A DNA stretch of 64,000 nt from Cervus elaphus. Its lineage: Eukaryota; Chordata; Mammalia; Artiodactyla; Cervidae. Position 1 is the first letter of the stretch, and the number at the start of each line of letters is the position of its first letter. The notes beneath the pieces are model-generated. The model was not told the DNA's origin and made no database searches. It saw nothing but the letters and a program-made list of their open reading frames with translations. Location: NCBI RefSeq assembly GCF_910594005.1, contig NC_057828.1:5282235-5346234 (forward strand). The letters are read 5' to 3'. This document shows positions 12,062 to 22,096 of the stretch, piece by piece. Position numbers and translations under genes: made by a program.

Positions 12062-13030
12062 AGGACTGCAGTGAAGTACACAACTCACTCCCCTTTCCTC
12101 CAGAGCCAACAACCTCAATGAGAGACCTTGGGAACTAGATGGGCAGGACACGATTTCCTCAGTGTCTCCTTCAAGAAGCTGGAAGCTTGTGGTAGCTCTT
12201 CATGGAAATGAATTCCACCATGGTCTCGACTGTGAGTAAGTTCCCGTGGAGGCGACAGCAGGTATACAAGAGGAGAAAAAAGGATTTGTGAGGGCACGTG
12301 TTGAGAAGACCTTTGCACAGGAGGCTCACGCACCTCTGGGCAAGCTCCGTCCCTTCCTGGGAATACTAATCAGTGTCAGGTTCTCATTTCCTGCCTGGGC
12401 TCACCCAGCACAACCCAAAGCAGGCATTTATCTGCCTCATCCCCATCACCCTGTTAAAACGCAAGTCTAGGTAGTACCCCTAGTGGGGTGACTGCGAGTC
12501 CTAGACTTGAAACAAGACAGTTGCAAGTGGGGCAAGAGAAAGTGTATTCGATGAAGCCTCACAGCCTGAAGTCAGGGCTTTCAGACTGGAAACTAGAGAA
12601 CTGAGGAGAGCTATGTGAACACAGAGACAAGGAGGTGGGATGGAAAAGGTTTCTGGGAGGTGGCCAGAATTAAATGACCTTCAGTGTGCATTAAGGCCAC
12701 CTTGTAGGAGGAAAGTGGGATGATTCTCATTCCCATGGACACTTAAATACAGCCTAATTACCATGGAAGGGTTTTAGGCAAGATAGCAAAAACTAGATAA
12801 CGGTGAAAGGTGAGTGAGAACAGAATGAAACCCTGGATACTGTGGCTGCGGGGCAAGGATTGGAGGAGGCACACTCCCTGCCATGTGATCCATCGGAGTT
12901 GACTTAGAGAGATGAGGATGGCAAGGTGAGTTTGGAGGGCTCTTTAGGGGCATTGAGAATGCCTCATTTCTCCCACTGAAACATCAGAGTTGCTTTCCAT
13001 CCTCCCCTAGAGGTGTCAGGATAGGGCTTT
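12062..13030. other. Upstream region of the left gene copy
   Basis: About 970 bases with no recognisable repeat. Short frames on both strands are not supported. It is similar to 37240-38210 with scattered differences and could hold distal regulatory sequence. Confidence 0.45.
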
Positions 13031-13031
13031 G

Positions 13032-13150
13032 TGATGTCAAGGCTCACCCAGGGCCACCATTGGCTGGCGAAGTGACTTGCTGACCTCAAAGCATAAGGGT
13101 GTGGCCCCCTGGGGAGGGGTATATATAGGGGTGCTCAGGGGCTCTGGAGC
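13032..13150 (+). promoter_or_regulatory. Promoter of left gene copy: CRE-like, inverted CCAAT, TATA
   Basis: Upstream of the 13172 ATG are a CRE-like TGATGTCA (13032-13039, one base from the TGACGTCA consensus), an inverted CCAAT (ATTGG, 13059-13063) and a strong TATA box TATATATA (13120-13127). This places the start site near 13150 and leaves a leader of about 20-25 bases. A CRE-like site within about 120 bases of a TATA box is typical of post-meiotic genes driven by CREM (established for protamine and transition-protein promoters). Applying that here is inference. All three elements are kept in the right copy. Confidence 0.6.
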
Positions 13151-13171
13151 AGACCACTGGGAGCCTTCAAA

Positions 13172-13516
13172 ATGACTAAAGTGACTGGGACGTCACAAAG
13201 CTCTAGAGCAGTTATGGAACGGGCAACTCCAGATACCCAGGATGAAAAGATGAAGACCTCCTATCAACCAAGGTCCAAAAGAAGTGTCAAGGTGGCCAGG
13301 GTAACCGTGAGGGTGAATAAGCGCATTCAAGAAAAGGTGGCCAAGAAAGCTTCTCAGACATCTCCCACCTCTAAGAAACGTAAGAAAACCAGAGGTTCAA
13401 AGTTCTGTAGCCGGTGTTCCAAGGTGAGCGAAGAGCTGAGTCAGGACCAACCAAAGGAGGTCACAGAGACCATGGAGAGCCCTGCCGTTCCAGCTGGACC
13501 AGTGGGCAGCCAGTGA
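13172..13516 (+). CDS. Unknown 114-aa basic/acidic nuclear-type protein, left palindrome copy
   Basis: Single uninterrupted 114-codon frame, ATG to TGA, inside a compact transcription unit: TATA box about 45 bases upstream, short 5' leader, and AATAAA about 115 bases after the stop. The protein has three zones. Residues 1-25 are Ser/Thr-rich. Residues 26-84 are strongly basic (about 22 Lys/Arg in 59), with a nuclear-localisation-like KKRKK at 68-72 and a lone CSRC (Cys79, Cys82). Residues 85-114 are acidic, Gln/Pro-rich and end in VGSQ. I see no signal peptide, membrane segment or histone fold. The family is not recognised. The charge layout recalls small sex-linked testis proteins such as VCX/VCY or SPANX, but that is resemblance of composition only. 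An inverted, base-identical CDS lies at 36754-37098. A role in spermatid chromatin is inferred from basicity, promoter style and palindromic duplication. Alternatives are an unknown retrogene or a recently decayed locus still open by chance; exact preservation in both arms argues against decay. Confidence 0.72.
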   Translation: MTKVTGTSQSSRAVMERATPDTQDEKMKTSYQPRSKRSVKVARVTVRVNKRIQEKVAKKASQTSPTSKKRKKTRGSKFCSRCSKVSEELSQDQPKEVTETMESPAVPAGPVGSQ

Positions 13517-13629
13517 CTTCAGAGCACAGCTAGAGACCTCAGAAATCTTTGGATGGCTCGCGCTGAGACATGGCCAACAGTACAGACATTGACTCTTATA
13601 CCAACAGCATACATTAATAACGAAAGTCA

Positions 13630-13635
13630 AATAAA
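13630..13635 (+). terminator. Poly(A) signal of left gene copy
   Basis: AATAAA 114 bases after the TGA stop, at a normal distance for a short 3'UTR of a single-exon gene. Conserved in the right copy. Confidence 0.6.
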
Positions 13636-13719
13636 ATCAACCTGATGTGAAAAACAATTGCACAGAGGTTGGGACACAGAGTTGTTGTTTTCTTTCTATT
13701 GTAACAATGGGGTAACATG

Positions 13720-13880
13720 GATATTGTATTAGTTGCCTATTGCTACCATTTATTGACTTAAAATAACAAATATTTATCATCTCACAATTTCTGGGGACAG
13801 GGTTTTGAGGGCATGAACTGCTATGTCCCCCTTTGCCTGGAAAAGCTATAAACCTAGTATTTTCTACTTCACCCAAAACT
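13720..13880 (-). mobile_element. MaLR-type LTR fragment
   Basis: ATTAGTTGCCTATTGCTACC followed by GACTTAAAATAACAAATATT is the reversed end of a MaLR-type LTR, the same family style as 15395-16010. Assigned from memory of the family, so tentative. Confidence 0.45.
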
Positions 13881-14093
13881 CTTGTCTCCAATATTTGATT
13901 TGGCACCAGTGCACCCAGTTTTCAGCATCAGTTCTACAAGAATTTAACTCATGAGCCACTCAGTCACTGAACTTCAACATGTCCTGTAAGGAATTAAACA
14001 TGGAGATCAGGAAGTAGGTATTTTGTGCCCTGGGGGGGAAAAAAAAACAGCAAAACAAACCTTCAGAGAGATATTTTCAGGAAAAATTTTTAT

Positions 14094-14403
14094 GGTCCAC
14101 CCTAAAGGAGATCTGTCTGAATATTCATTGGAAGGATTAATGCTGAAGCTGAAACTCCAATACTTTGGCCGCCTGATGCAAAGAATCAACTCATTGGAAA
14201 AGACCCTGATGCTGGGAAAGATTGAAGGCGGGAGGAGAAGGGGACAACAGAAGATGAGATGGTTGGATGGCATCACTGACTTGATGGACCGACGGGAGTC
14301 TGAGTAGGCTCCGGGAGTTGGTGATGGACAGGGAAGCCTGGCGTGCTGCAGTCCACACGGTCACAAAGAGTCAGACACGACTGAGAGACTGAACTGAACT
14401 GAG
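14094..14403 (+). mobile_element. BovB 3' fragment cut by the deletion
   Basis: Starts abruptly inside the BovB ORF at GTCCACCCTAAAGGAG and runs to the ACTGA-type tail. Its right-arm partner (26324-28165) keeps another 1.5 kb of upstream BovB, so the left start marks a deletion breakpoint. Confidence 0.9.
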
Positions 14404-15173
14404 CTTGTGGCAGGAATCCTGTGGATTCCTGAAAGGGGCTTTTCCACAGAACACGTGGCCAGGGCACATTTAGACTATGAGTACCAAGATTTTTGTCGAG
14501 GCAAAGTTACTCTTTCCTAACCTTTGGAGACAAAGACATTGGGGCATTAGCCCCGGCTTTGGTAAAGGCTACCTCCTTACTGGCGTGGTGATCAAAGACT
14601 GGGAGGTCAGCTAGCCCGCCAATGCAGCCATCATGGCTCCCTAGCAACATGCTTTAGCAACCAGGGACTTTTATTTCTGCACTGGCAGCAGGATGTCAGC
14701 TCCACCAAGAATTCAAAACTCCTCGAAAAGGTACTCCCTCAACTAAACTTGGGCTTTAGTTTCATTTCCCCTTGGCTGGAACAATCTGTCACTGGTTTGG
14801 AGTATGTTTCTTTGCTGACTTACTAAGAGACATTATCTTGCATGCTGTTGGCTTGTGAAATCATTGTAATTTCCACAGTGAATCTGTGTTAAATAATTTT
14901 TTTTTAAAAAAATCTCAGTCTCTGAGCATAATTTGCCTCCCCCAAAACAAAGCACTGAGTTTCTTTATGGGAATAGGGGACATCCTTCCTCCCTACTCCA
15001 ACACCCAAGACATCTTTTCTCACAAGAAGAGCTCTGGCTGCCTCAGTTTCTCTCTTTCCTCACTGTTCCCCAGGAGAACACTGTTCCCCAAGACTAAGTT
15101 TTTTAGGCTTTAGTGTCAGCTGGATAGATGATAAATGACCATCCCTACCTAAGGCTGAGCTATCAGGGAAGCG
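14404..15173. other. Low-repeat DNA of inner arm B
   Basis: About 770 bases with no gene or repeat that I can name. Identical in the right arm (25554-26323). Confidence 0.5.
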
Positions 15174-15303
15174 GCATCACCAACTCAATGGACATGAGTC
15201 TGAGCAGGCTCCGGGAGTTGGTGATGGACAGGGAAGCCTGGCGTGCTGCAGTCCATGCGGTCCCAAAGAGTCAGACATGACTGAGCAACTGAACTGACTG
15301 ACT
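15174..15303 (+). mobile_element. BovA-type SINE/BovB tail fragment
   Basis: CATCACCAACTCAATGGACA through CAACTGAACTGACTGACTGA, the shared 3' end of BovB and BovA elements. Confidence 0.85.
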
Positions 15304-15394
15304 GACCTCAGGCTAGCTGAATCCAATAGAGAAAGGCAGGCTCCAGTCCAAAGGTCAATGGAAAGCTAAAAAGAGAAAGACTGATAAATATGAC

Positions 15395-16010
15395 TACTGT
15401 ATTAGTTTCCTGAGACCATAAACTTAGTGGCTTAAAACAGCATTAATTTATTATCTTACGAGTCTAGAAGTCAGTCATCTGAAATGAGTCTCACAAAACT
15501 AAAACAAAGGTATTGGCAGAGCTATCGTCCTTCAAGAGGCTCCTTGCCTTCCTTCAAGATGCTCCTTGCAGGCATCTTGCAGCTGCCTGCCTTCCATGGA
15601 TCATGGCCTTTTTCCTTTATCTTCGGAACACACATGCCAACCTCGTTTTTGTTGTTGTGCCTCCTTTTTTTTTTTTTGGCTGTGCTGTATGGCTTGTGGG
15701 ATCTGAGTCTGTGGGCCAGGGATTAAACCCAGGCCCAGGCAGTGAAAGCGCCAAGGCCTACCCACCGGGCCACCAGGACGTTCCCTACACCTCCTTTTCT
15801 GAATCTTACCTCTCTCTCTCTCTCTCTTTTAAGGACACTTATAATTATATTAGCCCATCCAGATGCTCCAGGATAATTTCCCCACCTCGAAATTGTTAAC
15901 AATCACATCACATGAGAATACCTTGTGAAGTTACATATTCACAAAAGCCAAGGATTAAGACATAGTCATCTTTAGGAGGGCATTATTTTACCTACTGGAA
16001 CTACATAACA
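15395..16010 (-). mobile_element. MaLR-type LTR with nested SINE
   Basis: TATTAGTTTCCTGAGACC and GTGGCTTAAAACAGCA at one end and TATAATTATATTAGCCCATCC further on fit a reversed MaLR-type LTR. A SINE occupies about 15655-15786. Contains (TC)8 near 15811. Confidence 0.5.
15655..15786 (-). mobile_element. tRNA-derived SINE fragment
   Basis: Poly(T) at 15665-15678, GGCTGTGCTGTATGGCTTGT, and the reversed head ending near ACGTTCCCTAC. Confidence 0.75.
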
Positions 16011-16105
16011 GTGTAGATTAACATAGCTGATAATAGCTGAAGCTGATACCATCTAAAAATCTGTTAAAAGATTCAGAAAAGTTAAATGATATGTACAAAC
16101 ACAGG

Positions 16106-16125
16106 CACACACACACACACACACA
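16106..16125. repeat. (CA)10 microsatellite
   Basis: Twenty bases of perfect CA repeat. The mirrored (TG)10 at 24602-24621 has exactly the same length. Confidence 0.95.
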
Positions 16126-16436
16126 TCTGGTTTTATAAGAAGAAATGAGAGAGTAGGAAGAAGGCTGCTAGGCCTGGCAGCTTTGCTGGGTTCTTGATAA
16201 ACTGATTTAGATTATATACCACATAGGGTTATTAATTTAGGGGAGGTGCTTCCTTTCCTGGAAGTCAAAGCAACTATCAAAGCAGAAGGCAACCATGCAG
16301 AGCTACCAGTGCTCTGGGAGATAACAGCAGACATATCAGGGGAAGTCTCCTGTTGGTTAAATTTATCTTTAAAAAATCCCTGTACCTTGCACTTTGACAA
16401 AAGCTACAATTTGTCTCAGGTGTACTGGAAAATCCT

Positions 16437-17311
16437 TGTTGTTGTTCAGTCACTCAGTCGTGTCCAGCTATTTGCAGCCCCATGGACTGCAGCACGCCAG
16501 GCCTCCCTGTCCATCACCATCTCCCGGAGTTTGCTCACACTCATGTCCATCGAGTCAGTGATGCCATCCAACCATCTCATCCTCTGTCGTCCCCTTCTCC
16601 TCCTGCCTTCTATCTTTCCCAGCATCAAAGGGTCTTTCCCAGTGAGTCAGCTCTTCATATCAGGTGGCCAAAGTATTGGAGATCCAGCTTCAGCATCAGT
16701 CCTTCCAATGAATATTCACGGCTGGCTTCCTCCAGGATTGACTAGTTTGATCTCCTTGTAGTCCAAGGTACTCCTGAGAGTCTTCACCAACACAGTTCAA
16801 AAGCATCAATTCTTTGGTACTCAGCCTTTTTTGGTGACCAGCTCTCACATCCATACAAGACTACTGGAAAAACCGTAGCTTTGACTATACAGACCTTTGT
16901 AGGGAAAGTAATGTCTCTGTTTTTTAAAATGCTGCCTAGGTTTGTCATAACTTTTCTTCCAAGGAGCAAGCGTCTTTTAATTTAATGGCTACAGTCACCA
17001 TCTGCAGTGATTTTGGAGCCAAAAAAAAAATTAAGTCTGCCACTGTTTCCATTGTTTCCCCATCTATTTGCCATGAACTGATGGGACTGGATGCTGTGAT
17101 CTTAGTTTTATGTTGAGTTTTAAGCCAGCTTTTTCATTCTCCTCTTTCACCTCCATCAAGATGCTCTTTAGTTCATCTTCAGTTTCAGCCATGAGGGTAG
17201 TGTCATCTGCATACCTTAGGTTCTTGATATTTCTCCCGGTAATCTTGATTCCAGCTTCTGCTTCATCCAGCCTGGAATTTTGAATAATATACTCGGCATA
17301 TTTCCCGTGAT
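16437..17311 (-). mobile_element. BovB 3' half, minus member of head-to-head pair
   Basis: BovB tail at 16437 and reverse-transcriptase region up to 17311 on the minus strand. It abuts a second BovB in plus orientation. Confidence 0.88.
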
Positions 17312-18630
17312 GATGCTGGAAAAACGTCAGTTTTCATTCCAATGCCAAAGAATGTTCAAACTACCACACAATTGCACTCATTTCACACTAGCAAAGTAAT
17401 ACTCAAAATTCTCCAAGTGAGGCTTCAACAGTATGTCAACTGAACTTCCAGACATACAAGCTGGATGTAGATAAGGCCGAGGAATCAGAGATCAAATTGC
17501 CAACATCTGTTGGATCATAGAAAAAGCAACAGAATTCCAGAAAAACATCTATTTCTGCTTCATTGACTACTCTAAAACCTTTGACTGTGTGGATCACAGC
17601 AACCTGTGGAAAATTCTTAAAGAGGTGGGAATACCAGACCACGTTACCTGCCTCCTGAGAAGCCTGTATGCAGGTCAAGAAGCAACAGTTAGAACCAGAC
17701 ATGGAACAATGGACTGGTTCAAAATTGGGAAAGGAGCACGTCAAGGCTCCTTTTAACTTACATGCAGAGTACATCACGTGAAATGCCAGGTTGGATGAAA
17801 CACAAGCTGGAATCAAGATTGCTGGGAGAAATATCAATAACCTCAGATATGCTGATGACACCACCCTTATGGCAGAAAGCAAAGAAGAACTAAAGAGCCT
17901 CTTGATGAAAGTGAAAGAGGAGAGTGAAAAAGTTGGCTTATAGCTCAACATTCAGAAAACTAAGATCGTGGCATCTGGTCCCATCACTTCATGGCTAATC
18001 GATGGGGAAACAGAGGAAACAGTGAGAGACTTTATTTTTGGTGCTCCAAAATCACTGCAGAGGGTGACTGCAGCCATGAAATTAAAAGAGGCTTGCTCCT
18101 TGGAAGAAAAGCTATGACCAACCTGGACAGCATATTAAAAAGCAGAGACATTACTTTGCCAGCCAAGGTCCGTCTAGTCAAGGCTATGGTTTTTCCAGTA
18201 GTCATGCATGGATGTGAGAGTTGGACTATAAAGAAAGCTGAGTGCCGAAGAATGGATGCTTTTGAACTGTGGTGTTGGAGAAGACTCTTGAGAGTCCCTT
18301 GGATTGGAAGGAGACCCAACCAGTCCAGCCTAAAGGAAATCAGTCCCGGGTGTTCATTGGAAGGACTGATGTTGAAGCTGAAACTCCAATACTCTGTCCA
18401 CCTCATGTGAAGAACTGACTCATTTGAAAAGACCCCGATGCTGGGAAAGATTGAGGGTGGGAGGAGAAGGGGACGACAGAGGATGAGATGGTTGGGTGGC
18501 ATCACCGACTCGTTGGACATGAGTTTGAATAAACTCTGGGAATTGGTGATGGACAGGGAGGCCTGGCGTGCTGCGGTTCATGGGGTCGCAAAGAGTCGGA
18601 CACGACTGAGCGACTGAACTGACGGAACTG
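17312..18630 (+). mobile_element. BovB 3' part, plus member of head-to-head pair
   Basis: Starts at the GTCAGTTTTCATTCCAATGC part of the RT domain and ends in the ACTGA-type tail. Contains the NNLRYADDTTLMAES-type catalytic block. Frames are interrupted, for example by a missing segment near 17750. Confidence 0.9.
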
Positions 18631-18639
18631 AGAGTGCCT

Positions 18640-19758
18640 TGAAAACGCCACTTATGTCAAGTCGGTTGATAGTGTTGAAGGTCATACATGTCCTTATTGA
18701 TTTCCCTCTACTGGTTCTATCAACTACTCAAAGAGGAGCATTGAAGTCTTCAAATGTATTTGTGGGGTTGTCTATTCATCCTTTCAGTTCTACCCATTTT
18801 GTCTTCTTGTGTTTTGAAGTTGCACACACATTTAGAATTGTTATGTCTTCTTAGTGAGCTGATTCATAATTATTTAATGTCCCTCTTTACTGCTGATAGT
18901 ATTCCTTGTTCTGAAGTCTACTTTATCTGACATTGATATAGCCACTAACCCCTTCCTTTCTTCATTCTTTCTTTCCTTTCATTAACTTGAAACAATGTTT
19001 CACCTTTCTTATTTTAAAGTAATTTAGACTTACAAAAAAAATTCCAAAATAATACAGCGATTTCCCACATATTCTTCATCCAACAGTTCCTAATGTTAAC
19101 ATCTTGCATAACTATGACATGATAAAAACTGAGAAGCTAACATTGATACAATATTGCTAACTAAAATATATACTTTATTTGGATTTTATTAGCTTTTCCA
19201 ATGTCTCTTTTCTGTTCCAGGACCCATTCCAGGATCCCACACAATGTTTCACCGTAGAGCTTAGTCTTCTCCAGTCTGTGGAAGTTTATCATTCTTTCCT
19301 TGTTTTTCATGATTCTAACACTTTAAATGTTAATACCAGTAGTTTTGTAAAATAGTCCTTGATTTGTTTTTAATATCTTCTCATGACTAGATTAAAGTTA
19401 TATGTCTTTGGGCACATGTGCTCCTCCCTACATTATATCTGCAGGTACTTGACATCAATATGTCTTATTACTGGTGATGTCTAACTTGGCCACTTGACTA
19501 AGGTGGTATCTGAAAGATTTTTTCACTACAAAATAACTATTTTTCCCTCTAATGATAAATAAATATGTGGGGGAAGATACTTTGAAACTATTCAAATACC
19601 TAATTTCTCCTTAAATTTTCTCCTTTTACTATTAGCATCTATTGGTGAATCTTGTCTATGACAATTATTGCTGTTATCTCATAATGATAATTTTTTATTT
19701 CCTTCATTCCCTCTATACTTATTAGTTGGAATTTTTCTGTAAGGAAGATCCATTTCTT
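18640..19758. mobile_element. Old mammalian L1 remnant with inserted L1/HAL1-like 3' block
   Basis: 18640-18955 is the reverse of an L1 endonuclease region (the mirror at 21775-22088 reads GTAGACTTCAGA, GACATAACAATTCTAAATGT). 18960-19758 resembles an L1/HAL1 3'UTR block. The exact families need RepeatMasker. Confidence 0.55.
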
Positions 19759-19762
19759 ACTG

Positions 19763-20148
19763 AGTGCCGAAGAATTGATGCTTTTGAAACTGTGGTGTTG
19801 GAGAAGACTCTTGAGAGTCCCTTGGTTTGGAAGGAGATCTAACCAGTCCATCCTAAAGGAAATCAGTCCTGAATATTCATTGGAAGGACTGGTGCTAAAG
19901 CTGAAACTCCAATACTTTGTCCACCTCATGTGAAGAACTGACTTACTAGAAAAGACCCTGATGCTGGGAAAGGAGGGCAGGAGGAGAAGGGGACAACAGA
20001 AGATGAGATGGTTGAATGGCATCACCAATGGGATGGATATGGGATTGAGTAAACCCCAGAAGTTGGTGATGGACAGAGAAGCTTGGTGTGCTGCAGCCTA
20101 TGGGGTTGCAAAGAGTCGGACACGACTGAGTGTCTGAACTGAACTGAA
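19763..20148 (+). mobile_element. BovB 3' fragment in the spacer
   Basis: From GAGTGCCGAAGAATTGATGC to the ACTGA-type tail. It sits immediately inside the inner edge of the left arm and has no mirror copy. Confidence 0.88.
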
Positions 20149-20650
20149 GCAAAACAGAGCAGACCTCTGACCTTATCTCCAACCTGCCTGGACACTGCCC
20201 TGACTGTTAGTGTCTGTGAGTAACTATCAGCTATGAGTGCAAGCCTTGTGGCACCATCGTTAAGATGGGGAAAGAATCTTGAGATTGTTGAGCCCCTGGA
20301 GGGGGCCTGGCCAACCAAGCCTCAGGCTTAACAACATTCCAAGATTTGCAGAACAAAGCAAACAGCATTGTAAAAATTAACATAATACCAGAGCTGCAGT
20401 TTTGTTCACAGATTGATGATGATATCAGTTTCCATCCTGAGGTTATAAATGGGAACCCCAAACTGCAGTCTTCCTCGAAGTCTCACCCATGGAGCAGAAG
20501 GGCTGCCTGGGACCTTTTCCCAGGAGGGACTCCACATGTGCGGTGACATGGGACTTCCCAGTGCTGTTTGAGTCTGGATGTTGGTCAAAATCCAGTTTGG
20601 TGATGTATCCTCTGCTGTTTCTATTCCTCTTTTTCTTTTTTTTTTTTTTC
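20149..20650. other. Unassigned spacer DNA, possibly LTR
   Basis: About 500 bases without a clear family or supported gene. Confidence 0.35.
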
Positions 20651-20884
20651 CCCTTTTTCTTTTAATGTTAGTGTATTGAAAGTAAGCTAGATACTTCTCT
20701 AATAAATAGTGGTATTACTTATTTGTATAGAATGAGTGACTTATTTTGTTAACAAATCCTTTGAACCTGAGACGAAAGTGAAAGCTTTCGGCAAAACAAC
20801 TTTTAAAATTTGTCTGCACAGAAGTGGATGCATACAGCTAAAACCACCTTGTCTGAGTGCCAACTGTAACTCGCTTTAAATTAA

Positions 20885-20965
20885 TGACAGGGGTAGGTTA
20901 AAAGTAAAAGAATGGAAAAGGATACAATCTGCAAACACTAATCAAAGAGAAAGCTGGTAGGAGCA
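20885..20965 (+). mobile_element. Old L1 endonuclease fragment interrupted at the inner palindrome edge
   Basis: AGGTTAAAAGTAAAAGAATG through AAAGCTGG matches the L1M endonuclease coding region. The same L1 resumes at about 21775, so 20966-21774 is an insertion. The left arm lacks this upstream L1 part. Confidence 0.6.
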
Positions 20966-22088
20966 AAGAAATGGATCTTCCTTACAGAAAAATTCCAACT
21001 AATAAGTATAGAGGGAATGAAGGAAATAAAAAATTATCATTATGAGATAACAGCAATAATTGTCATAGACAAGATTCACCAATAGATGCTAATAGTAAAA
21101 GGAGAAAATTTAAGGAGAAATTAGGTATTTGAATAGTTTCAAAGTATCTTCCCCCACATATTTATTTATCATTAGAGGGAAAAATAGTTATTTTGTAGTG
21201 AAAAAATCTTTCAGATACCACCTTAGTCAAGTGGCCAAGTTAGACATCACCAGTAATAAGACATATTGATGTCAAGTACCTGCAGATATAATGTAGGGAG
21301 GAGCACATGTGCCCAAAGACATATAACTTTAATCTAGTCATGAGAAGATATTAAAAACAAATCAAGGACTATTTTACAAAACTACTGGTATTAACATTTA
21401 AAGTGTTAGAATCATGAAAAACAAGGAAAGAATGATAAACTTCCACAGACTGGAGAAGACTAAGCTCTACGGTGAAACATTGTGTGGGATCCTGGAATGG
21501 GTCCTGGAACAGAAAAGAGACATTGGAAAAGCTAATAAAATCCAAATAAAGTATATATTTTAGTTAGCAATATTGTATCAATGTTAGCTTCTCAGTTTTT
21601 ATCATCATGTCATAGTTATGCAAGATGTTAACATTAGGAACTGTTGGATGAAGAATATGTGGGAAATCGCTGTATTATTTTGGAATTTTTTTTGTAAGTC
21701 TAAATTACTTTAAAATAAGAAAGGTGAAACATTGTTTCAAGTTAATGAAAGGAAAGAAAGAATGAAGAAAGGAAGGGGTTAGTGGCTATATCAATGTCAG
21801 ATAAAGTAGACTTCAGAACAAGGAATACTATCAGCAGTAAAGAGGGACATTAAATAATTATGAATCAGCTCACTAAGAAGACATAACAATTCTAAATGTG
21901 TGTGCAACTTCAAAACACAAGAAGACAAAATGGGTAGAACTGAAAGGATGAATAGACAACCCCACAAATACATTTGAAGACTTCAATGCTCCTCTTTGAG
22001 TAGTTGATAGAACCAGTAGAGGGAAATCAATAAGGACATGTATGACCTTCAACACTATCAACCGACTTGACATAAGTGGCGTTTTCAA
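20966..22088. mobile_element. Mirror of the old L1 remnant (right arm)
   Basis: Inverted copy of 18640-19758. 20966-21774 is the L1/HAL1-like insert; 21775-22088 is the continuation of the L1 endonuclease region on the plus strand. Confidence 0.55.
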
Positions 22089-22096
22089 GGCACTCT

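Larger units (their letters stand above)
6017..14093. repeat. Outer palindrome arm A (left)
   Basis: Inverted match to 36179-44223. Matching positions sum to about 50270 near the gene, 50260 in the LTR/SINE region and 50237 in the L1 region, so small indels have accumulated. Hand comparison of sampled stretches gives about 2% substitution. The outer end lies inside an L1 at the string TTTTTAG; the inner end is the deletion junction at 14093/14094. Confidence 0.93.
14094..19758. repeat. Inner palindrome arm B (left)
   Basis: Inverted match to 20966-26640. From about 14235 to 18854 mirrored positions sum to exactly 40727, so no indel exists over 4.6 kb. A 3-base difference (an extra GAT unit on the right near 21603) is the only indel noticed further in. 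The (TC)8 and (CA)10 microsatellites have the same length in both arms. The outermost 140 bases or so (BovB tail) are clearly more diverged. Confidence 0.95.
19759..20965. other. Palindrome spacer (loop)
   Basis: About 1.2 kb of non-palindromic DNA between the inner arms. It holds a BovB 3' fragment, about 500 bases of low-copy or LTR-like DNA, a poly(T)/pyrimidine tract at 20630-20665 and the first part of an old L1 endonuclease region. No gene seen. Confidence 0.85.

Noticed and set aside
17436..17951. 171-codon frame repeated exactly at 22776-23291
   Set aside because: It is the antisense shadow of the BovB reverse transcriptase; identity comes from the near-perfect inner palindrome.
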